64,000 nucleotides of DNA, from assembly GCF_030291075.1 (NCBI RefSeq), contig NZ_CP127407.1, forward strand, positions 2,850,001 through 2,914,000. The letters are read 5' to 3'. This DNA is from Stenotrophomonas sp. 57 (lineage in GTDB: Bacteria > Pseudomonadota > Gammaproteobacteria > Xanthomonadales > Xanthomonadaceae). Both the position numbers and the translations under genes were made by a program. The notes below the pieces were generated by a model. It was not told where the DNA came from, ran no database searches, and saw only the letters and a program-made list of their open reading frames with translations. Within the stretch, counting starts at the first letter, position 1, and every line of letters begins with the position of its first letter. Below, piece after piece: positions 42,903 to 50,977 of the stretch.

Positions 42903-45900
42903 TTACTGCCCCTTGCGCTCGGCGCGGCGCACCGCGCTCGGTACATCGATCTCGACCCGCGCCGGCAACTGATGCACGTGCAGCTCCTTGTTGACCCATT
43001 CGGCCGTTTCGCCATTGATGGTCGCTTCGCCCGGATCACCGGCGTACGGCCACGGCAACACCACGCCACCGACCGGTGGCAGCAGGCCCGGCTGCACGTC
43101 CAGCACCAGTTGCTTGTCGCTGCGCTGCAGGCGGTAGTTGAGCTGGCCCTGCGGAGTACGCAGGCCCTGAACGGCGATGCCCTCGCCCTGCAGCCACGCG
43201 GTCGGCACGCCAGCAGCCAGCACCAGCGCATCGTCCATATCGCGGTTGTAAGCGAACATGTCCAGCGCCGAACGCACGAAATCCGAGGCCACCCACGCAT
43301 GTGGCAGGTCACCGACGAAGAACGGCTTGCGTGGTGTGTGCGAGACCACTTCGGCCCACTGGTTCCAGGCCTGCGGCGCACGGTCCCTGAAGAAGAATTC
43401 GGTGGCCTGCCAGGCGCGGTCACGCCAGCCCAGGCGCACGAACGCGGCCACGTTGCGCCACTCGTAGGGCGTGTAGTCCTTCCATTCGCGCTTGCCGTCG
43501 CGCCGGGCCACGAATTCCTTCCAGTAGCGCTCGAAGGTCGCCTCCAGCGCCTGCTGCGGCAGCCGGCCCTGCTCGCCGCCCGGCGCCAGCGCGATGGTGG
43601 TCGAGGTCGCATCGAAATCGCCCAGCTCTGCCGAGCCAGGCAGGTAGTCGATGGTGTGCTGCTGCATCGCCGACAGCAACGAGGCCTGCAGGTCATCACG
43701 GAACTGGTCACGCGATTCGGCAATCTGCATCGCCTCGACCTTGCCCAGCTGGGTCGCCAGCAGCGCCGCGTCCTTGTAGCCGCGCAACGCCCAGAAGTTG
43801 TCCCAGTACGAATGCATCGGCTTGGCCGAATAGCCTTCGTGGCTGATCGAGGCCGGCATCATCCCGTAGAACGCCGGGTTGCGCGCGCGGTTCTCTTCGG
43901 TGCGCTCGCTGGCGCGCAGCTGCTCCATGTAGGTGTAAGCGCCCTGCACGTGCGGCCACATCAGCTCGGTGAAGGTACTGTCGCCGGTGTAACGCCCATA
44001 CTCGGCGATGCTGTAGATCAGCTCGCCATGGCTGTCGTTCTCCGGCACCGGATCACTGCCGCGCGCATCGACGCAGCACGGCACCTTGCCGTTCTCGAAC
44101 TGGTACGGCGCATACCAGTTGATGTAATCGCGCACCGCGTCGCTGCGGCCCATGCGCAGCAGTCCTTCGGAGATCATCGCGCCATCGCGGATCCAGCTGC
44201 GGGCATACGAACGCGTGCCCGGCTGCAGGCGCGGGCCAACCCGCGAGATCAGCATGTGTGCTACGGCCGTACGCAGGGTATCGACCAGCGCCTGGCCCGC
44301 GGCGGGCACCTGCAGCGAGACCACGCCCAGCTTCTGCCGCCACTGCTCGGCCACCTGCGCCTGCGCCTTGGTCACGTCCAGCGCCTTCGGCGCCCAGCCA
44401 CCGGTCTGCGGCAGCACCACTGCCACTTCGCGGCTCTGGCCGGGCTCGAGCTTGAACGTATAGATCAACGCGCCCGAGGCCATGCCGGTGCTGTCCTTCA
44501 CCGCCGTGGTGGCCGGGTACTTGCCGTCCGCCAGGTGCATTGCATCGAGCTTGCCGTCGAACGTGCTGGCAAAGCGCGCATCCGGCACCTGCAGCGGGTA
44601 GATTCGCGGCTCACCGTTGACCCGAACCAGCTGCTCGCCGACATCCAGCGCTTCGATGCGGCTGAAGCCACCCACGGTATTGAGGAACTGCGTAGGCGGA
44701 TTGACCTGCCACGGGCGGATTGCCAGTGCCAGGGTGTATTCGTGCGCCACCTTGTCCGGATTGCTCAGCCGGTAGCGGCCAATCAGCTGCGCACGCTCCG
44801 GCGTGCCCTGCACGAAACCTGTCACCGCCAGACCGGCCTTCTCGTGCACCCAGTCGACATTCGCGATCGGCAGGTAATGATCCTGCAGCGACTGGGTGAT
44901 GGCCACCTTGGACCAGTCCAGCAGCTCGCCATCGAGGCGGATGAACGGCTCAATGCTGAAGCTGCCCTTGGCCGGCTCCAGCGCACCGTCCTCGCTGATC
45001 AGCGCCTGTTCCTGGCCGCCATCGAGGCCGAGCAGGGTCCAGTACGGCTGTTCGCCCACATACGCGCGCGGCAGCGAGCCGCGCGGCAGGTCGGCGGCGA
45101 CCGAGGACAGGAAGGCATTGGGCGTGGCGGCGAAGGCCAGGGGCTTCAGTGCGATGTCACGGATGCCGTACCGCCAGTTCGGGCCATCCTGCAGATCGAA
45201 GCGCACGTAGCGCGCATCGGTGTCCGGCAGCGCCAGCCAGTCACGACCACCGGCACCACTGGTCACTTCGCGCACGGTCCGCCAATCGCGGCCATCCTCG
45301 GAGGTGCGGACGGTGTAGCGACGCGCTTCCAGGTTCGGCAGCCAGTCGATCACCGCACCGCCGATCTCGCGGCTCTTGTGCAGGTCCAGGCTGATGGTCT
45401 GCTGCTTGACCCCGCCGCTGATCCAGAACGTATCGCTCTTGCCGTCGATCATGCGGTCCTGCAGGGCGGTGGCGGTATCGGCGATCACCGACGGCACCAG
45501 CGCCGAATCATCCTGCGGCGGCAGGCCCTGCAGGGTCAGCTTGTCGAAGCACACCGTGCCACGGCCGCCGACCTTGCTGTAGATCGTGAACTCAACCGCG
45601 GCGCTGCGCGCCATCTCCTTTTCGGGAGACGGTCCCCACGCCTTGTCGATCTGTCGACGCCGGTACTCGACCGGCGTCCACGCCTTGGAGAATGTGTAGC
45701 CGGGGCGGTTGACCCACCAGACGTTGTCGCCGCTGGCGTCGATCAGCTTGAACTGCAGGTCGTTGCCCGGCGAATCACCGCGCAGCTGGAAACCGAAGCG
45801 GTAATTGACCGGATAGTCGATGTTCAGCGCGCGGCGGATGCCGACGTAGCCGGAGACATCGTGGAAGTCATAGTCCAGGCACAGCGCGCGGCCACCGCCG

Positions 45901-46070
45901 ACGCCGCTGACCGGCCGCAGCGAGCCGCTGACCTGGTCGGACAGCACCAGCGTCCAGGCGGCGATATCGTCGAAATCGTCCAGGACCTTCGGTGCCGGCA
46001 GCGCCGGAGGTGCGGCAATCGCCAGGGAGGTCCACAACAGGCCCAGTCCAACGGCGATCGCTCGCTTCAT
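42903..46070 (-). CDS. large exported discoidin / six-hairpin glycosidase-like protein
   Basis: 1055 residues, signal peptide MKRAIAVGLGLLWTSLAIAA. From about 25-190 there is a beta-sandwich, carbohydrate-binding-like region (YRFGFQLRGDSPGNDLQFKL). From about 200-310 there is an F5/8 type C (discoidin) domain ending in ARYVRFDLQD. The remaining 700 residues include a likely alpha/alpha-toroid core (SYARSWIRDGAMISEGLL, DSHGELIYSIAEYGRYTGD, MHSYWDNFWALRGYKDAALL), similar in layout to GH15/GH63/GH65-type enzymes. It is probably a periplasmic glycoside hydrolase or phosphorylase; family not assigned. Overlaps the permease gene by ATGA. Confidence 0.75.
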   Translation of the reverse strand: MKRAIAVGLGLLWTSLAIAAPPALPAPKVLDDFDDIAAWTLVLSDQVSGSLRPVSGVGGGRALCLDYDFHDVSGYVGIRRALNIDYPVNYRFGFQLRGDSPGNDLQFKLIDASGDNVWWVNRPGYTFSKAWTPVEYRRRQIDKAWGPSPEKEMARSAAVEFTIYSKVGGRGTVCFDKLTLQGLPPQDDSALVPSVIADTATALQDRMIDGKSDTFWISGGVKQQTISLDLHKSREIGGAVIDWLPNLEARRYTVRTSEDGRDWRTVREVTSGAGGRDWLALPDTDARYVRFDLQDGPNWRYGIRDIALKPLAFAATPNAFLSSVAADLPRGSLPRAYVGEQPYWTLLGLDGGQEQALISEDGALEPAKGSFSIEPFIRLDGELLDWSKVAITQSLQDHYLPIANVDWVHEKAGLAVTGFVQGTPERAQLIGRYRLSNPDKVAHEYTLALAIRPWQVNPPTQFLNTVGGFSRIEALDVGEQLVRVNGEPRIYPLQVPDARFASTFDGKLDAMHLADGKYPATTAVKDSTGMASGALIYTFKLEPGQSREVAVVLPQTGGWAPKALDVTKAQAQVAEQWRQKLGVVSLQVPAAGQALVDTLRTAVAHMLISRVGPRLQPGTRSYARSWIRDGAMISEGLLRMGRSDAVRDYINWYAPYQFENGKVPCCVDARGSDPVPENDSHGELIYSIAEYGRYTGDSTFTELMWPHVQGAYTYMEQLRASERTEENRARNPAFYGMMPASISHEGYSAKPMHSYWDNFWALRGYKDAALLATQLGKVEAMQIAESRDQFRDDLQASLLSAMQQHTIDYLPGSAELGDFDATSTTIALAPGGEQGRLPQQALEATFERYWKEFVARRDGKREWKDYTPYEWRNVAAFVRLGWRDRAWQATEFFFRDRAPQAWNQWAEVVSHTPRKPFFVGDLPHAWVASDFVRSALDMFAYNRDMDDALVLAAGVPTAWLQGEGIAVQGLRTPQGQLNYRLQRSDKQLVLDVQPGLLPPVGGVVLPWPYAGDPGEATINGETAEWVNKELHVHQLPARVEIDVPSAVRRAERKGQ

Positions 46071-46903
46071 CCCTTGACGCTCCCCAACAACAGACCTTGG
46101 ATGTAGTACCGCTGCAGCACCAGGAACAGCGCCAGCACCGGGACCACGGTGACCACTGCGCCAGCCATCATCATTTCCACGTCCATGATGTGCTCGCGCG
46201 AGAGGGTGGCCAGCGCCACCGGCAGAGTGTAGTGCTCCTGGTCGGTCAGCACGATCAACGGCCACATGAAATCGTTCCATGCGCCCATGAAGGTGAAGAT
46301 CGCAAGGGTCACCAGCACCGGCTTGAGCATCGGCAGCACGATCTGGAAGAAGATGCGCAGCTCCCCTGCCCCGTCGATGCGAGCCGCTTCCAGCAGCTCG
46401 TCCGGAATCGAACGCGCGTACTGGCGCACCAGGAAGATGCCGAACACGCTGGCCAGCGCCGGCACGATCACGCCACCGAAGCTGTTGACCAGTCCCAGCT
46501 GCTTCATCAGCAGGAACAGCGGCAGCATCGCCACCTGCGCCGGAATCACCAGCGCGGCCATCAGCACCTGGAACAGGCGCTCGCGGCCGACGAAGTTCAA
46601 CTTGGCGAAGGCATAGCCGGCCATGGTGTTGAGCAGCAGCGAACCGACCGTGATGCCCAGCGAGACCAGCAGGCTGTTGGCGAAATTGCCGCCCATGCCG
46701 GTACGCGCGAACAGCTCATGGTAGTTGTGCGTGGTGACGCTGGAAGGCAGCAGCGGCGGCGGGAAGTGGCTGGCCTCGCCCTGCGGCATGAATGAGACCG
46801 ACACCATCCACAGCAGCGGTGCCAGGCTGACCAGGGCCAGCACCAGCAACGCACCATTGATCATCCACGGGTACCAGCGCGACTGGCCGATTTCACGACT
46901 CAT
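46067..46903 (-). CDS. carbohydrate ABC transporter permease, MalG-like
   Basis: 278 residues, six membrane helices. The EAA loop (EAARIDGAGELRIFFQIVLP), which docks the ATPase, is near 190-210. Second permease of a CUT1-type importer. Start overlaps the first permease (ATGA). Confidence 0.93.
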   Translation of the reverse strand: MSREIGQSRWYPWMINGALLVLALVSLAPLLWMVSVSFMPQGEASHFPPPLLPSSVTTHNYHELFARTGMGGNFANSLLVSLGITVGSLLLNTMAGYAFAKLNFVGRERLFQVLMAALVIPAQVAMLPLFLLMKQLGLVNSFGGVIVPALASVFGIFLVRQYARSIPDELLEAARIDGAGELRIFFQIVLPMLKPVLVTLAIFTFMGAWNDFMWPLIVLTDQEHYTLPVALATLSREHIMDVEMMMAGAVVTVVPVLALFLVLQRYYIQGLLLGSVKG

Positions 46904-47781
46904 ACCAACTGCCTCTTGCGGCCGAAACGCAGCATCACGGTGGTCACCGCCAGGATGATCAGGAACAGCAGGAACGCCACAGCCGAGGCGCGTCCCAGGT
47001 TCCACCACTTGAAGCCTTCCTCGAACATGAAATACAGCACGCTGACGGTGCTCTGCAGTGGGTCGCCGCGGGTCATCACGTACGGTTCGGCGAACAGCTG
47101 GAAGTAGCCGGACACGGTGATCACGCCGACCACCAGCAGCACCGGACCGAGCATCGGCAGCGTGATGTGCAGGAACTGCTTCCAGCGCGAGGCACCGTCG
47201 ATGCGTGCGGCCTCGTACAGGTCATGCGGGATCGCCTGCAGGCCAGCCAGGAAGATCACCATGTTGTAGCCGAAGTTCTTCCATACCGCGAACAGCATGA
47301 TGGTCGGCATCGCCCAGTTGGGATCACCCAGCCAGTCGATCGGGCTGATGCCCAGGTGCCCCAGCCCGTAGTTCACCAGGCCATAGCTGGTATGGAACAG
47401 GTAGCGCCAGATCACTGCCACTGCCACCAGCGTGGTCACCACCGGCGCGAACAGCGCAGTGCGGAACAGCGCCTTGAAGCGCGCGGCCGGTGCATTCAGC
47501 AGCATCGCCGCGCCCAGCGACACGCCGATCGACAACGGCACGCCGATCAGCACGAAGTAGGTGGTGTTCCACAGCGACTTCCAGAACATCGGCGTCTGCA
47601 GAAGGTCGATGTAGTTGCCCAGCCCGACGAAGCGCAGGTTGCTGCTGTCGGCCAGCGCGTACAGATCGAAGTCGGTCACGCTCAGCGCCAGCGCCGAGGC
47701 CACCGGCAGGCCGAAGAACACGCCCAGCACGATCAGCGAGGGACCGGCGAAGATCCAGCCGGCAAGCGAAGTACGTTTCAT
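46900..47781 (-). CDS. carbohydrate ABC transporter permease, MalF-like
   Basis: 293 residues, six helices, EAA loop EAARIDGASRWKQFLHITLP near 190-210. First permease of the importer. The ATPase is not in the window; CUT1 systems often share one MalK/UgpC-type ATPase encoded elsewhere. Start overlaps the binding-protein gene (ATGA). Confidence 0.93.
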   Translation of the reverse strand: MKRTSLAGWIFAGPSLIVLGVFFGLPVASALALSVTDFDLYALADSSNLRFVGLGNYIDLLQTPMFWKSLWNTTYFVLIGVPLSIGVSLGAAMLLNAPAARFKALFRTALFAPVVTTLVAVAVIWRYLFHTSYGLVNYGLGHLGISPIDWLGDPNWAMPTIMLFAVWKNFGYNMVIFLAGLQAIPHDLYEAARIDGASRWKQFLHITLPMLGPVLLVVGVITVSGYFQLFAEPYVMTRGDPLQSTVSVLYFMFEEGFKWWNLGRASAVAFLLFLIILAVTTVMLRFGRKRQLV

Positions 47782-49154
47782 TGCGCGCTCCCGGCGGCGA
47801 CGGCGCTGCTTGATTGCGGCGACGGCACGCGCTGCTGCAGGCGTTGTTGTTCATGCATCCAGCGGCGCTTAGCCAGCACCTTGTCCACGCGCTGGTCGAG
47901 CTCTTCCACGGCCTTGTCCTGCGGCAGGCCACCGCGCACCACCTTCTCGGTGACGATGCGCATTTCCTGCACGATGCGCTCCCATTCGAGCACCTTCGGC
48001 GTCGGCTTGACCCGCTCCAGCTGGTCACGGAACGCCGCAGCCAGCGGATCGTTGGCCAGCGACGGCGCGCTCCAGGTGCTGCGGCGCGGCGGCAGGTCGC
48101 CGATGATCGAATGGAAACGCGCCTGGATCTGCGGCCGCGACAGGAACTCGATCAGCTTCCACGACGCTTCCTTCTGCTGCGATTTGCGGAAGATCACCAG
48201 GCTGGTACCCCCGGCAATGCCGGCGCCGGGGCCGTCCGGCCCCGGCAGCGCGGCGGTACCCCACTGCCCTTCCAGTTCCTTCGGCTGCAGCTTCTTGAAC
48301 TCGCGGATGTTCCAGGGGCCGGAGATGTAGAACACGTTGAAGCCGCGGAAGAACTCGTCCCAGACGTTGGAGATCTGCGTCTCGGACATCTTCGGCGCCC
48401 AGCCCTGCTCGAACATGTTGGCGTAGAAGGCCAGCGTGCGGCGGAAGCCCGGGCTGGCGAAGTTGCCGCGGGTGTCGTCGTCGCGCAGCAGCGGATCGGG
48501 CTGCTGCAATGCCAGCGACAGCTGCTGCTCGAACTCGTTGATCGGCATCAGCACCGCGTAGCGGTTCGGACCCTGCATGCGCTTGATCGCCGCCATCTGC
48601 TCGTCCCACTCCTGCCACGTGCGCGGCGGGTGGTCGTAGCCGGCCTTGGCCAGCAGGTCCTTGCGGTAGTAGATCAGGCGTGTATCGACGTACCACGGCA
48701 CGCCCACCAGCTCGCCGTGGATCACGTTGGTATCCCAGATGCCCTGGAAGTAGTCCCTTTCATCAACCACCGCCGAGTGCTCGACGAACGGCTGCAGCGG
48801 CGTCAGCGCATCGAGCTCGGCGAACTCGGGCACCCAGGTGTTTCCGAGCTGGCAGACATCCGGCAGGCCATCGGCAGCGAACGCGGTCAGCAGCTTCTCG
48901 TGCGCTGCCGTCCACGGGATGTTCTGCACATCCACCTTGATGCCGGGGTTCTCGGCCTCGAACTCGTGGATCAGCTCGCTGACCACCTCGGCTTCGCGCC
49001 CCATCGCCCAGAAGCGCACGGTGGTGGTACCCGGCTCGGTGCGGGCGCAGCCGGCCACGGCCAACGCGGCCAGAGCAGGCAGCGCCCAGCGGCGCAGGCG
49101 GTCGATCCAGTTCGGCACCGGGTTACTTCCCCTGCCCTGTGTTGCGGTTGGCAT
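47778..49154 (-). CDS. extracellular sugar-binding lipoprotein of the ABC importer
   Basis: 458 residues. Lipobox LAVAGC with Cys36, then the family 1 solute-binding fold: VRFWAMGREAEVVSELIHEF, DVCQLGNTWVPEFAELDALT, YYRKDLLAKAGYDHPPRTW, SGPWNIREF. It captures oligosaccharides in the periplasm. The gene starts inside the end of the glycoamylase gene (32 bp overlap), which implies strict co-translation. Confidence 0.92.
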   Translation of the reverse strand: MPTATQGRGSNPVPNWIDRLRRWALPALAALAVAGCARTEPGTTTVRFWAMGREAEVVSELIHEFEAENPGIKVDVQNIPWTAAHEKLLTAFAADGLPDVCQLGNTWVPEFAELDALTPLQPFVEHSAVVDERDYFQGIWDTNVIHGELVGVPWYVDTRLIYYRKDLLAKAGYDHPPRTWQEWDEQMAAIKRMQGPNRYAVLMPINEFEQQLSLALQQPDPLLRDDDTRGNFASPGFRRTLAFYANMFEQGWAPKMSETQISNVWDEFFRGFNVFYISGPWNIREFKKLQPKELEGQWGTAALPGPDGPGAGIAGGTSLVIFRKSQQKEASWKLIEFLSRPQIQARFHSIIGDLPPRRSTWSAPSLANDPLAAAFRDQLERVKPTPKVLEWERIVQEMRIVTEKVVRGGLPQDKAVEELDQRVDKVLAKRRWMHEQQRLQQRVPSPQSSSAVAAGSAQ

Positions 49155-50727
49155 TGTTTTTCTGTTCCTGCGCGGCAGCCGCGCGTGATTCGGCGATACC
49201 CACCGCGCGTGCCGCCGCGGCCTTTTCGTCCTTCTGCAGTTCCAGCGGCTGGAATGAGCCTTCCGGCGCCAGCCAGCCACCGCTGAACCCTGCCCGCTCC
49301 AGTCCCTTGCGGATGTAGGGGTTCTTCTTCATCACCTCCCACACGAAGTCGTTGCGGTAGTTGGCGATCATGGTCAGGATCGGCCCCTGGTCGATGGCGA
49401 TGTAATCGCTGGCGACCCAGCCACGATCCGGCACCAGGCGACCGGTCTTGATCGGGATGTCGTAGTTGAAGCTGGGATTGAACGAATCCAGGAAGCCATA
49501 GCTGGAATAGATGTAGTCGCCGTAGCGCTTGTGCATCTCCAGCGTGGCCGGGATCACCTGCTCCGGCGCGAACACCACCGAGGCGATCGCCGCGGTCGGG
49601 GCGATGGTGCCGTCATCGAAGTTCTCGCGCAGGCCGGCGCCACGCGAGGAATAGTGGCGGAACTGGCGCTGCTCGCCGCGGTATTCCTGCGTGGTGTTCT
49701 GCGGGCCATCACTGGCGGTCAGGCCCCACACGTTCTCGCCATAGTCCTTCCACTGCATCGGGTTGGCGATGGCGTACTCGCGCTGGGCCAGCGCGGCCGA
49801 GCGGCTGTTGAGGAAATAGGTGCTGCCACGCTCGCGCATGTACGCGTCCTGGATGTCGCGGAAGTCGATCCAGACATGGCTGTACTGGTGGCCGAACAGC
49901 GGGCCGAACGACAGGTATTCCTGGCCCTGGTAGACGCCCCAGTCGTTGTCGTAGGTGCGCGTCCACACCGTCCACGCGTCCGGGCTGACCGGGTGCGTGG
50001 GTGAGCCCAGGGCGAGGATGTAGACCATCATCGCCTCGTTGTAGCCCATCCAGTCGTGGTCGATGAAGCCGCTCTCCGGGAACCAGCCCATCGAGATCAG
50101 CGGCGCACGCTGCTGCAGCCAGGGCCAGTCGACCTTCTTGTACAGGGTGTCGGCGATCTGGCGGATCTCCTTCTCGCGCGGATCGTCGCCGTCGTAGTAC
50201 GACTGCGCGAACAGCACGCCCATCATCAGCAACGCGGTATCCACCGACGACAGCTCGACCCAGCTGTCGTAGCGACGGCCTTCCTGCATGTCCAGGAAGT
50301 GGTAGTAGAAGCCCTTGTAGCCGGCCTTGCCGGTGCGCTGCGGACCCATCGGCACATCGCGGAAGAACTTCAGCGTTGTCAGGGTACGGTCGATCGCCTG
50401 GTTGCGGCTGACCCAGCCGTTCTCGATGCCGATCGGATAGGCGGTCAGCGCGAAGCCGACCGAGGCGATGCTGGCGAACGGCCGCGACGGATAGCGGTCC
50501 GGGGTCAGGCCGTTGATTTCGTTGGTGGTGTCCCAGAAGAACTGGAACGTACGGCGCTCGATGTCATCGAACAGCGGCGGCAGCTCGGGTTTCATCGGCC
50601 GCGGGGGCGCGTCGGCCTCGATCAGGATCACCGGTGGGCGCGGCTTGGCAGGCTCCTGCTGGGCCGGTTGGCAGGCGGCCACGGCCAGGCTCAACGCGGC
50701 GGCGGACAACAGATGGCGTGCCTGCAT
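49123..50727 (-). CDS. glycoamylase-fold (PF10091/GH144-like) lipoprotein
   Basis: 534 residues. Signal peptide and lipobox LAVAAC (Cys19). The alpha/alpha-toroid family is recognised from RTFQFFWDTTNEINGLTPDR, SIASVGFALTAYPIGIENGW, RRYDSWVELSSVDTALLMMG and a C-terminal PDRGWVASDYIAIDQGPILT. Characterised members of this group are endo-beta-1,2-glucanases (GH144), so cyclic or linear beta-1,2-glucan is a candidate substrate. GGAGGAACC precedes the ATG. First gene of the import operon. Confidence 0.87.
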   Translation of the reverse strand: MQARHLLSAAALSLAVAACQPAQQEPAKPRPPVILIEADAPPRPMKPELPPLFDDIERRTFQFFWDTTNEINGLTPDRYPSRPFASIASVGFALTAYPIGIENGWVSRNQAIDRTLTTLKFFRDVPMGPQRTGKAGYKGFYYHFLDMQEGRRYDSWVELSSVDTALLMMGVLFAQSYYDGDDPREKEIRQIADTLYKKVDWPWLQQRAPLISMGWFPESGFIDHDWMGYNEAMMVYILALGSPTHPVSPDAWTVWTRTYDNDWGVYQGQEYLSFGPLFGHQYSHVWIDFRDIQDAYMRERGSTYFLNSRSAALAQREYAIANPMQWKDYGENVWGLTASDGPQNTTQEYRGEQRQFRHYSSRGAGLRENFDDGTIAPTAAIASVVFAPEQVIPATLEMHKRYGDYIYSSYGFLDSFNPSFNYDIPIKTGRLVPDRGWVASDYIAIDQGPILTMIANYRNDFVWEVMKKNPYIRKGLERAGFSGGWLAPEGSFQPLELQKDEKAAAARAVGIAESRAAAAQEQKNNANRNTGQGK

Positions 50728-50780
50728 GGCGCGGTTCCTCCGGTGGTCTGATCGATGGGAAAGCATAACGTCCAATGATC

Positions 50781-50794
50781 TGAAATCGTTTACA
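50781..50794. promoter_or_regulatory. cre-like LacI-family operator upstream of the glycoamylase gene
   Basis: TGAAATCGTTTACA matches the LacI/GalR/CcpA consensus TGWAANCGNTNWCA at every fixed position. It lies 54-67 bp before the start codon at 50727. Confidence 0.7.
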
Positions 50795-50842
50795 AGGTGC
50801 GTTCCAAAAAAACCACGAACATCGTGGCCTGACACCGCGATC

Positions 50843-50956
50843 ATTGCCCACGCCGCTGCCCCCTGTCCGGCAGCGGCGTGGGCAATGGACCGGCACGAGG
50901 CCGGCCATTGCCATGCATCCCTTCAGCCGATGCCGCCGGCGGACCGGCGGCATCGG
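50843..50956 (-). terminator. three stacked hairpins between the TBDR gene and the glycoamylase operon
   Basis: Hairpin 1 (50843-50886) has 18-bp arms starting ATTGCCCACG. Hairpin 2 (50883-50910) is CAATGG...CCATTG. Hairpin 3 (50927-50956) is CCGATGCCGCCGG-CGGA-CCGGCGGCATCGG. They follow the receptor stop on the minus strand and probably end or attenuate its transcript. Confidence 0.75.
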
Positions 50957-50977
50957 GTCGTGCATCTACATCCGGGC

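Noticed and set aside
42834..46106. A 1090-codon plus-strand open frame opposite the discoidin protein
   Set aside because: No start signal or domains; it is the antisense of a gene with signal peptide and discoidin domain.
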